A stretch of 6,933 nt of DNA from Calditrichota bacterium (GTDB lineage Bacteria > Calditrichota > Calditrichia > RBG-13-44-9 > J075), in contig JAJRYW010000298.1 of assembly GCA_024275555.1 (NCBI GenBank), forward strand, positions 1 through 6,933, read 5' to 3'. Shown one piece after another: positions 1-5,300 of this stretch. Position 1 is the first letter of the stretch. The number at the start of each line of letters is the position of its first letter. A program made the translations under genes and the position numbers. The notes under the pieces were generated by a model. It ran no database searches and had not been told where the DNA came from. It was given only the letters and a program-made list of their open reading frames with translations.

Positions 1-851
1 GCCTGATCTGTCTGGAAGCGACCGGTGTGTATGGCGAGGCATTCTGTTATCATCTGGCTGCCAAGGGCTACCCAGTGGCCTTGGAATCTCCGGACAAAGT
101 CAAACGCGCCTTCAAAATCAAAGGCCACAAAAACGATGCTGTCGATGCCGCTCAAATTGCCCAATACGCTTTTCGCTTCTCAGATCAGCTCAAATTATGG
201 GAACCTAAACCTAAGATTATTGAACAGCTTAAGGTCCTCTTATCAATCCGGGAACAGTTCGTTGAACAAAGAACTGCCAATTCAAATGCACTAACTGCCG
301 TCAAACGAAAAGTAGTGCAAACACCTCTGGCAAATCAACTCTATCAGGCCAACATTGATCGACTCAACAAGCAAATTAAAACCATTGAAGAGGAGATCCG
401 GCAACTCATTAATAAAGACCAGGATTTCAAAACCATCGTTCAATTACTGATAACCATTCCCGGAGTTGGCATGTTGCTGGCTGCAAATCTTCTGGTCATT
501 ACCAATGGTTTTCAATGCAATCTCGAATACAAAAAACTGGCCGCACTGATCGGTATTTGTCCCTATGAACATACCAGCGGATCATCGGTCTATAAAAAAC
601 CCAAATCTACCGGTATGGGGCCACCCAGAATGCGAAAACTGCTGCACCTGGCCGCTCGATCTGTCAAACATCATCATCCAAAATTCCAAACTTATTTTGC
701 TCGAAAATTGGCTGAAGGAAAACCTGCGCGACTAATCCTGAACAACATTGCTAACAAGCTCCTTAAAATTGCTTGTGCTGTTGTTTGCGAGAAACAGGTC
801 TTTCTTCAAAATCATATACCAAATAATCCAAATCCACTAAAATGCGCTTGA
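1..851 (+). CDS. IS110-family transposase (DEDD/serine recombinase), 5'-truncated by window edge
   Basis: Bridge-RNA-guided DNA recombinase of the IS110 family. The frame is open from base 3 and reads LICLEATGVYGEAF, so the GTG at 27 is internal and not the start. About 50 N-terminal residues, including the first D of the DEDD motif, lie outside the window. Seen inside are the E of LEATGVY (codon 15-17), the two aspartates of KNDAVDA (135-137 and 144-146), a central helical, probably coiled-coil stretch (NIDRLNKQIKTIEEEIRQL), the helix-hairpin-helix-like TIPGVGMLLAANLL, and the C-terminal Transposase_20 region with TSGSSVYKKP (573-602), which should carry the family's nucleophilic serine. The C-terminus ends normally in a helical tail (LILNNIANKLLKIACAVV) and a TGA stop. 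No internal stop or frameshift is visible, so it may be active. It is less G+C-rich than iorAB, as expected for acquired DNA. Confidence 0.9.
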   Translation, partial: LICLEATGVYGEAFCYHLAAKGYPVALESPDKVKRAFKIKGHKNDAVDAAQIAQYAFRFSDQLKLWEPKPKIIEQLKVLLSIREQFVEQRTANSNALTAVKRKVVQTPLANQLYQANIDRLNKQIKTIEEEIRQLINKDQDFKTIVQLLITIPGVGMLLAANLLVITNGFQCNLEYKKLAALIGICPYEHTSGSSVYKKPKSTGMGPPRMRKLLHLAARSVKHHHPKFQTYFARKLAEGKPARLILNNIANKLLKIACAVVCEKQVFLQNHIPNNPNPLKCA

Positions 852-866
852 TTTGGTCATAGAAAT
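1..866 (+). mobile_element. IS110-family insertion sequence, right part (left end outside window)
   Basis: The element is recognised from its transposase, which fills almost all of it. Only about 15 bp separate the transposase stop (851) from the sequence at 867 that recurs elsewhere in the window, so I place the right end near 866. IS110 elements lack long terminal inverted repeats and do not make clear target duplications, so the edge cannot be set exactly. If the 3' non-coding end is this short, the bridge-RNA-bearing non-coding end expected in this family should lie upstream of the transposase, outside the window (inference). The alternative is that the 44 bp at 867-910 belong to the IS itself. 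Confidence 0.7.
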
Positions 867-910
867 CATAAGTTATGCAGTAATATAAACTTAGTTTGGA
901 ATAAGGTCTA
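867..910. repeat. 44-bp direct repeat, copy 1 (right flank of the IS110 element)
   Basis: This stretch is identical base for base to 5041-5084. Identity stops at both ends: 866 is t against a at 5040, and 911 is a against t at 5085. At the second site the same 44 bp form the right end of a palindromic element (4869-5082). The simplest reading is that the IS inserted into another copy of that element, and that 867-910 is what remains of its right end. Confidence 0.9.
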
Positions 911-1092
911 ATCTTAAATGATCTCTGCACTAACTTCCCGGGCGAGTAGAATGGGCTATATTTTACGAACCTGTGGGAAAGGTGATTTTGCTTGAGAATC
1001 CTGATTCCTAACCTTGGTTGGTTTAAATTTTCCGGTTTCCCTTTAGTTTCGGCATTTTCAAAAGAAGACTGTAGATTTTTTTTACCCCCTTT
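911..1092. other. Intergenic stretch with no recognised gene
   Basis: There is no reading frame of useful length and no known motif here. It holds only small inverted repeats such as GAATC-ct-GATTC near 995-1006 and AACC-tt-GGTT near 1010-1019, plus a T-rich run with an embedded C5 block at about 1076-1095. On the minus strand that run follows the ASH-like frame, but no GC-rich stem precedes it, so I do not call a terminator. Confidence 0.5.
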
Positions 1093-1467
1093 TTATACCT
1101 GCCAGCCTTGATAAAGTGGTGAGAAATCAACGGTTATGGAAGTATTGACTCCGGGCAATAACCCGGGCCGGATAAACCGTCCCGGCTTGCAGAACAGACA
1201 ATCTACCCGAGTGGTTATGATTCCGGCGCTGTTATTGAGTTGCGAGGTGATTTGAGGGAAACAGGCGTCTCCCGGCAATGCCAGTCTGCTCAGGTTGGCA
1301 TAACCTTTCTGCCGGCAATTCGTTGTCGCCAGATTACGGGAATTGGCTGTTTGGCCCGGAGAAATTCTCCCGAATAAAAAAGGGATATCTTCAACAGACA
1401 GGAGTCTTTTCAACTCCTGTCGCACGTAAAACATTTCTCTCAAACCTTCCCGGCGGTTTCTCCGCAA
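1093..1467 (-). pseudogene. Probable remnant of an ASH / choice-of-anchor-D Ig-like domain protein
   Basis: A 124-codon open frame from TTG at 1467. ATG at 1434 has a better ribosome site (GGAAGG about 10 nt upstream) and would give 113 residues. The segment IPFLFGRISPGQTANSRNL followed by ATTN matches the start of an ASH-type beta domain, whose usual pattern is FGxVxxGQTAxxxxxLTNxG. LSRLALPGDACF fits the next strands, and PGVNTSITVDFSPLYQGWQ fits the closing pattern PGxSTTxTVxFxPxxxG. The domain stops one strand short, and such domains usually sit at the end of much longer exported proteins, yet there is no signal peptide or partner domain. I therefore read it as a decayed fragment. The match rests on pattern recognition only. 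It could instead be a chance open frame in G+C-rich DNA. Confidence 0.35.
1397..1421. other. Perfect 9-bp hairpin with 7-nt loop
   Basis: GACAGGAGT (1397-1405) and ACTCCTGTC (1413-1421) are exact reverse complements around the loop CTTTTCA. No T-run follows on either strand, so it is not a typical intrinsic terminator. It lies inside the presumed decayed minus-strand frame, about 60 bp upstream of the iorA -35 element. Confidence 0.5.
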
Positions 1468-1482
1468 GTTCCGCCAAAATCC

Positions 1483-1511
1483 TTGACAATTTAGGCTGGT
1501 TTGCTTAATCT
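1483..1511 (+). promoter_or_regulatory. Candidate promoter for iorAB
   Basis: A perfect -35 hexamer TTGACA (1483-1488) is followed after 17 bp by TAATCT (1506-1511), a moderate -10. Transcription would start near 1518, leaving a leader of about 60 nt before iorA. This assumes sigma-70-like promoters; a lineage using other -10 motifs could differ. A second AT-rich stretch, TGTATATAAC (1521-1530), could serve as an alternative -10. Confidence 0.4.
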
Positions 1512-1567
1512 ATACGCAAATGTATATAACACTTAAGGTTTAGTTTTCGGCCAATCACAGAAACATG

Positions 1568-1574
1568 AAGGAAG
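1568..1574 (+). promoter_or_regulatory. Ribosome binding site that favours the GTG start of iorA
   Basis: AAGGAAG lies 5 nt before GTG at 1580. The competing in-frame ATG at 1565 has no purine-rich sequence upstream, and this ribosome site would fall inside its own first codons. This is why the gene start is placed at 1580. Confidence 0.55.
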
Positions 1575-1579
1575 ACGCC

Positions 1580-2065
1580 GTGAGTGATTCTCCCGAGATC
1601 GTCAAGTCATATACGCTTACCATCAACGGTGCGGCGCAGACAGTCGAAGCGCCGGAAGACATGCCGCTGCTGTGGGTATTGCGCGACCTGGTAGGCCTAA
1701 CCGGTACCAAGTTCGGTTGCGGCCAGGGTTTATGCGGTTCCTGCACGGTGCATCTCAACGGATCGGCTACCCTCTCCTGTATTACCCCGGTTGCGGCGGC
1801 AGCCGGCCAGGAAGTGGTAACCATTGAAGGACTTTCCGAAGACGGCTCGCACCCGCTGCAAGTTGCCTGGGAAGAACTGAATACGCCTCAATGCGGATAT
1901 TGCCAGCCCGGGCAAATCATGAATGCCGTTGCCTGGCTGCGCAGCAACCCGCACCCCACACCGGAGGAGATCGACGAACTGCAATCCGGCAACCTGTGCC
2001 GCTGCGGAACCTACCCGCGTATTCGCGCCGCCATTTTGCGCGCCGCCGGAAAGAGGGGGATATAG
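1580..2065 (+). CDS. iorA: Isoquinoline 1-oxidoreductase-type 2Fe-2S subunit (small subunit of molybdenum hydroxylase)
   Basis: Electron-transfer subunit of a xanthine oxidase-family molybdenum hydroxylase. It carries electrons from the molybdenum centre of the large subunit through two [2Fe-2S] clusters. Numbered from GTG 1580 (161 residues), the N-terminal plant-ferredoxin domain has C47, C52, C55 (CGQGLCGSC) and C67. The C-terminal four-helix domain has C105, C108 (QCGYCQPGQIM) and C140, C142 (CRCGTYPRIRAAI), the last motif being typical of the IorA/aldehyde oxidoreductase branch. All eight ligands are present and the length fits the family (about 150-165). ATG at 1565 would add five residues but lacks a ribosome site. 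It has no signal peptide of its own, so it probably leaves the cytoplasm bound to the Tat-signalled partner (inference). The iorB-like gene follows after 2 bp. The substrate cannot be read from sequence; the ior name describes the family, not proven isoquinoline chemistry. Confidence 0.93.
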   Translation: MSDSPEIVKSYTLTINGAAQTVEAPEDMPLLWVLRDLVGLTGTKFGCGQGLCGSCTVHLNGSATLSCITPVAAAAGQEVVTIEGLSEDGSHPLQVAWEELNTPQCGYCQPGQIMNAVAWLRSNPHPTPEEIDELQSGNLCRCGTYPRIRAAILRAAGKRGI

Positions 2066-2067
2066 CC

Positions 2068-4374
2068 ATGTTTATATTTGAACAAGATCCGCCCCGGAAA
2101 AACAAGCCGGCCGAAGCGATAAGCATCGTAAACATGTCTCGCCGGGAATTCCTGAAGCTATCGGCCCTGGCGGCCGGTTCTACTTTTGTGCTGGGCGTTT
2201 TCGGCGCCTGCGACCACCCGGCCACGCCCGGCTTGCCCCGCAAAGCCACGCCAACCGGTACTATGGCAGAAGCGTCCTTTCAGCCGGACCTTTTGATCGG
2301 CATTAACGACGCCGGCGATGTGTTCATCGTCTGCACCCGCTCGGAAATGGGCCAGGGTATCCGCACCGGGATGCCGGCGGTCATCGCCGATGAGTTAGAG
2401 GCGGATTGGCAGCGCGTCTACATTGTCCAGGCCGACGGCGATCCCAAGTATGGCAACCAGAACACCGACGGATCGCGGAGTGTGCGTAATCATTTTGATC
2501 AGTGGCGCAAAGCCGGGGCGACCGCCCGGGCCATGCTCATCGCCGCCGCGGCGCAAGCCTGGAATACAACCGCCGCCGAGTGTGAGGCTCTGAATCACAC
2601 GGTAAAGCACAAATCCAGCGGGAAAGAAATCGGCTACGGCAAACTCGCCGCCATCGCGGCAACGCTGGAAGTTCCGGAGAACCCATCTTTAAAACCCCGC
2701 GACCAATGGAAATACATCGGCAAACCCCTGGACGGGGTGGATAATTACGATATTGTTACCGGCAAAGCCATTTTTGGCGCCGATGCCGCCGCGCCGGGTA
2801 TGCTCTACGCGGTAGTAGAACGCTGCCCGGTGCTGGGCGGGCGGGTTAAATCCTACCAGGCCGAGGCCGCCCTGAAGACGCCGGGAGTGCGCAAAGTAAT
2901 TGCCCTGCTCCCGGCAACCCTGCCCCCGGCCTTCAAAGCGCTGGGGGGGCTGGCGGTTGTAGCCGACAACACCTGGGCGGCCATCCAGGGCCGTAAAGCG
3001 CTGCAAGTCGAGTGGGATTACGGCCCCAATGCAAACTATGACTCGGAACAATATCGTATTCAACTGGAGCAAAGCGCCGCGGACGGCGGGCGGGTCATTC
3101 GCACCGTAGGCGATGTTGACGCGGCCCGGAAAAAGGCGGCCAAAACCGTAGAGGCCCTCTATTACGTTCCCATGCTGGCGCACGCCCCGATGGAGCCGCC
3201 GCACGCCCTGGCCTGGGTAAAGGAAGACGGCCACTGCGAGATCTGGGCGCCGACCCAGAACCCGCAATCGGCCAGAAAGGCGGTTGCCCAATCGTTGGGG
3301 CTGGAGCCGGAACAGGTAACCGTGCATGTCACCTTGCTGGGCGGCGGCTTTGGGCGTAAATCCAAACCGGATTACATCGTTGAAGCCGCCCTGGTCTCCC
3401 GGGAGATGGGAGCGCCGGTAAAGCTCACCTGGACCCGGGAAGATGAGCTTCGCTTCGATTATTATCACGCTCCCAGCGCCCAATATTTACAAGCTGCGCT
3501 GGATGAAAACGGTAAGGCGACGACCTGGCTGCATCGCACCAGCTTTCCCAGCATCAGCTCCACATTTGCTCCCGGGGTAAACTATGCCAGCGACGGCGAA
3601 CTGGGGCTGGGGTTTACCACGGTTCCTTACGATATTCCCAATATGCGCCTGGAAAACGGCCCGGCGTCCGCACATGTGCGCATCGGCTGGCTGCGCTCGG
3701 TGTGCAACATTCACCATGCTTTTGCGGTGAACGCCTTTGCCGGGGAGCTGGCCCATGCCGCCGGCCGCGATCAAAAAGAGTATTTGCTGGAGTTGATCGG
3801 CCCGCCGCGAAGCCTGAATCACCTTTTTAAAGATGAAAAAGGCGCTTATGGCGAAGACCTGAACCGACAGCCCTACCATACCGGCCGGCTTCGCGGGGTA
3901 ATTGAACTGGCGGCTCAAAAAGCCGGTTGGGGAACTTCGCTGCCGGAAGGGCATGGGAGGGGGATTGCCGCCCATTTCAGCTTCGTCAGCTATACCGCCA
4001 TGGTGGTGCAGGCGTCGGTGAAAGGCAACCGCGTAACAGTGCACCGGGTGGATTGCGCCGTGGATTGCGGCCTCTATGTGAACCCGGACCGGGTAAAAGC
4101 ACAAATGGAAGGCGCCATAGTTTTTGGGTTGACCCTGGCGCTGCACGGCCGCATTACCGCACGCAACGGGGCGGTGGTTCAAAGTAATTTTCACGATTAC
4201 CCGCTGCTGCGCCTGAAGGAGACCCCGGAAATTCACGTACACATCATCCATAGCGATGCGCCCCCGGGGGGCGTGGGAGAACCGGGAACACCGCCGGTCG
4301 CCCCGGCACTGACCAACGCGATTCTGGCCATTACCGGCAAGCCGGTGCGGGAACTACCCATCCGGTTGGGATAG
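2068..4374 (+). CDS. iorB: Isoquinoline 1-oxidoreductase-type molybdopterin-binding subunit with Tat signal
   Basis: Catalytic large subunit (768 residues) that hydroxylates an aldehyde or N-heterocycle with water at a molybdopterin-cytosine-dinucleotide centre. The start is ATG 2068, 8 nt after AGAGGGGG; the frame is open further upstream but that part overlaps iorA. Residues 24-48 form a twin-arginine signal (SRREFLKLSALAAGSTFVLG) ending in GAC, so C48 might even be lipidated. S92-EMGQG begins the first family block (SEMGQGIRTGMPAVIADELE). The alpha/beta hammerhead covers about 222-305. G425-GGFGRK and the R543 region (GWLRSV) line the cofactor site. GVGEPGTPP carries the catalytic glutamate E738. 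Length and motifs are complete. No FAD subunit, cytochrome c partner or XdhC-type maturation gene lies in the window, so the electron acceptor is unknown; a periplasmic cytochrome is the usual expectation for this FAD-free two-subunit type. Confidence 0.94.
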   Translation: MFIFEQDPPRKNKPAEAISIVNMSRREFLKLSALAAGSTFVLGVFGACDHPATPGLPRKATPTGTMAEASFQPDLLIGINDAGDVFIVCTRSEMGQGIRTGMPAVIADELEADWQRVYIVQADGDPKYGNQNTDGSRSVRNHFDQWRKAGATARAMLIAAAAQAWNTTAAECEALNHTVKHKSSGKEIGYGKLAAIAATLEVPENPSLKPRDQWKYIGKPLDGVDNYDIVTGKAIFGADAAAPGMLYAVVERCPVLGGRVKSYQAEAALKTPGVRKVIALLPATLPPAFKALGGLAVVADNTWAAIQGRKALQVEWDYGPNANYDSEQYRIQLEQSAADGGRVIRTVGDVDAARKKAAKTVEALYYVPMLAHAPMEPPHALAWVKEDGHCEIWAPTQNPQSARKAVAQSLGLEPEQVTVHVTLLGGGFGRKSKPDYIVEAALVSREMGAPVKLTWTREDELRFDYYHAPSAQYLQAALDENGKATTWLHRTSFPSISSTFAPGVNYASDGELGLGFTTVPYDIPNMRLENGPASAHVRIGWLRSVCNIHHAFAVNAFAGELAHAAGRDQKEYLLELIGPPRSLNHLFKDEKGAYGEDLNRQPYHTGRLRGVIELAAQKAGWGTSLPEGHGRGIAAHFSFVSYTAMVVQASVKGNRVTVHRVDCAVDCGLYVNPDRVKAQMEGAIVFGLTLALHGRITARNGAVVQSNFHDYPLLRLKETPEIHVHIIHSDAPPGGVGEPGTPPVAPALTNAILAITGKPVRELPIRLG

Positions 4375-4531
4375 CGGCAATCGGGGAAGAAAATTTACGC
4401 CCGGCCGGATGCACAAAAAAGCTCTCCGATATTTCACATTTTTACAATAAAAAGAGGGAAGAGATTAGACGGGGAAGAGCTGTAGCGGTTTAGGGAAAAA
4501 ATCAATAGCCCCTTTCGGGGTCTGATTCGAC

Positions 4532-4547
4532 TCCCGGCCGGCCGGGA
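4532..4547. terminator. 16-bp perfect GC palindrome, possible iorAB terminator
   Basis: TCCCGGCCGGCCGGGA is its own reverse complement. Outside it, CGAC (4528-4531) and GTCG (4550-4553) can extend the stem with a 2-nt bulge. A smaller CCCC-TTTC-GGGG hairpin lies at 4509-4520. The following bases (ATTTGTT) are only mildly T-rich, so termination is plausible but not clear. The rest of 4375-4604 holds no recognised gene, only another small stem (CTGTC-gaa-GACAG, 4561-4573). Confidence 0.35.
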
Positions 4548-4604
4548 TTGTCGATTTGTTCTGTCGAAGACAGCTTACTTTCGCACCGAAGTGTGTGAAA
4601 GCAC

Positions 4605-4691
4605 TTAGATATCTTTGCGATGTAATACTCGTTCAAAAATCAGTTCATCAGCTTCATATCTTACGCCGATACGATAATCACCAAACCCTTC
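4605..4691 (-). pseudogene. C-terminal remnant of a RelE/ParE-family toxin
   Basis: Directly after the antitoxin stop, in the same frame, the minus strand reads EGFGDYRIGVRYEADELIF then ERVLHRKDI and a stop. This is the closing part of a RelE-type ribonuclease toxin, where GDYRI...V.HRKDIY forms the last beta strands and the basic C-terminal patch. The first 55-65 residues are missing: the deletion has joined the antitoxin end to the middle of the toxin, and the usual final tyrosine-containing tail is lost too. There is no start codon or ribosome site, so it cannot make an active toxin. The family call rests on about 25 residues. Confidence 0.6.
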
Positions 4692-4880
4692 TCAATCGGC
4701 TTTATCCGGTTTTGCGTAAAACTCTTTTGCTTCCGCTAAGTCAAATTTTTCTTCATTGTCAACTTCCTTCATGAGCTGATAAAGAGCAAAGTTTTCTATC
4801 ACTTCTTCAATTTTTTTAAACGTTTTTATATCGATTTGAACACCGATTTTTTGGTTATTCTCATCAGGCCTTATTACCTT
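4692..4880 (-). pseudogene. Antitoxin body (RelB/Phd-like), separated from its start codon
   Basis: An open frame of 62 codons reads KVIRPDENNQKIGVQID, then IKTFKKIEEVIENFALYQLM, then KEVDNEEKFDLAEAKEFYAK and a TGA. This resembles the small antitoxins that sit upstream of RelE toxins: a short beta segment (KIGVQID), an amphipathic helix (TFKKIEEVIENFALYQLM) and an acidic toxin-binding tail. There is no ATG, GTG or TTG before it in frame; a TAA stands at 4881-4883. A matching gene start lies at 5115 on the same strand, on the far side of a palindromic element. I read the two pieces as one antitoxin gene interrupted by an insertion. The toxin downstream is also truncated, so the module is dead. 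Confidence 0.6.
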
Positions 4881-5082
4881 TTAAAGAACTGTAATTATTA
4901 ACCTTAAAAACCACAGTCATTTCGAACTCCAGGGGCGGAGAGAGAAATCTGTGTGTATTCGACATTAAATTTGCTGAAATAATTGTAAATTAAAGATAAA
5001 GTTTTGAGTGTTAACAGATTTCTCTCTTCGTTCGAAATGACATAAGTTATGCAGTAATATAAACTTAGTTTGGAATAAGGTC
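4869..5082. mobile_element. About 214-bp palindromic (MITE/REP-like) insertion element
   Basis: Short terminal inverted repeats bound the element: CCTTATT at 4869-4875 and its complement AATAAGG at 5074-5080. With one gap and one mismatch these extend to GGCCTTATTACC against GACCTTATTCC. Inside lies a long internal inverted repeat (4916-4952 with 5014-5041). It codes for nothing. Its placement between the start and body of one antitoxin gene supports insertion as a unit. The last 44 bp recur at 867-910. No target-site duplication is evident, and the outer limits are uncertain by a few bases. Confidence 0.5.
4916..5041. repeat. Long imperfect inverted repeat of the GTCATTTCGAAC type
   Basis: Left arm: GTCATTTCGAAC (4916-4927), a 12-nt spacer, then GAGAGAAATCTGT (4940-4952). 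Right arm: ACAGATTTCTCTC (5014-5026), TTC, then GTTCGAAATGAC (5030-5041). The 12- and 13-bp blocks are exact reverse complements. The loop of about 61 nt is AT-rich. From memory, repeats built on this motif are dispersed in many copies in several FCB-type genomes; that is recall, not a search. Confidence 0.85.
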
Positions 5083-5084
5083 TA
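5041..5084. repeat. 44-bp direct repeat, copy 2 (right end of the palindromic element)
   Basis: Exact match to 867-910. Here it begins at the last base of the GTTCGAAATGAC arm and ends where the truncated antitoxin start begins. The unit is thus the arm-to-edge part of the palindromic element, not a free-standing motif. Confidence 0.9.
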
Positions 5085-5115
5085 TCGAATTATATCGTTT
5101 TTTAATGATATCCAT
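5085..5115 (-). pseudogene. 5' fragment of the split antitoxin gene
   Basis: ATG at 5113-5115 is preceded by a good ribosome site (AGAGGA, 6 nt spacer) and opens MDIIKKRYNS before running into the 44-bp repeat, where a stop follows at 5065-5067. A short basic start of this form followed by a DENNQKIGVQID-like body is what antitoxins of this type show, and that body resumes at 4880 on the same strand. An AT-rich stretch upstream (TTGTAA, 17 bp, TATTTA on the minus strand) may be the old promoter. Confidence 0.5.
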
Positions 5116-5183
5116 AGCTAATCCTCTCGGTTGTATAGTGAGCTATAAATAACCACATTTATCTGATTTTACAACAATATATG

Positions 5184-5234
5184 CTATTCAATGATCCTCT
5201 GTTGTAACGAATAGAGAACGTAGACAAAATACAT
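5184..5234 (-). pseudogene. N-terminal stub of a GIY-YIG endonuclease-like gene
   Basis: ATG at 5232-5234 with GGAG 5 nt upstream starts MYFVYVLYSLQQRIIE and then stops. The first ten residues match the opening strand of small GIY-YIG (YhbQ/UvrC-like) nucleases, usually MYxVYxLxSL followed by ..YIGxT. After a one-base shift the sequence continues LNSIYCCKIR, which could be a worn form of NKIYIGKT. The remainder of the roughly 80-100-residue protein is gone, replaced by the upstream region of the broken antitoxin. Small GIY-YIG genes next to tRNA genes are a common arrangement, which supports the call. It is too short to be sure. Confidence 0.45.
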
Positions 5235-5245
5235 AACATCTCCAT

Positions 5246-5300
5246 AAACAACAAAAGCCGGAATTACTTCCGGCTTTTCGTTGTACCGAGGGCGGGATTC
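5246..5300. repeat. 55-bp direct repeat, copy A (tRNA-Leu 3' end plus terminator)
   Basis: Matches 5486-5540 at exactly 240 bp offset with one difference (a5266 against c5506). It contains the intrinsic terminator and the last 17 bases of the tRNA-Leu gene up to the T-loop. One copy was evidently made by duplication of the tRNA 3' region, or left behind by an element that integrated at the tRNA. Confidence 0.95.
5253..5278 (-). terminator. Intrinsic terminator, downstream copy
   Basis: On the minus strand AAAAGCCGGAA-gtaa-TTCCGGCTTTT forms an 11-bp perfect stem with a 4-nt loop and a terminal T-run, flanked by CAACG and GTTG that nearly extend it. It follows the tRNA-Leu remnant and stands between it and the GIY-YIG stub. 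As a symmetrical A-stem-T hairpin it may work in both directions. Confidence 0.85.

Noticed and set aside
1278..1508. Plus-strand open frame opposite the ASH-like frame
   Set aside because: No family pattern, no ribosome site, and it overlaps the candidate iorAB promoter.
1891..2067. Upstream extension of the iorB frame
   Set aside because: It overlaps iorA in another frame; the ribosome site and Tat signal fix the start at 2068.
2689..4251. Long minus-strand open frames inside iorB
   Set aside because: They are shadows of a G+C-rich coding strand whose plus-strand product is unambiguous.
4556..4774. Plus-strand open frame over the toxin remnant
   Set aside because: It lies antisense to the recognisable toxin and antitoxin remnants and has no motif of its own.
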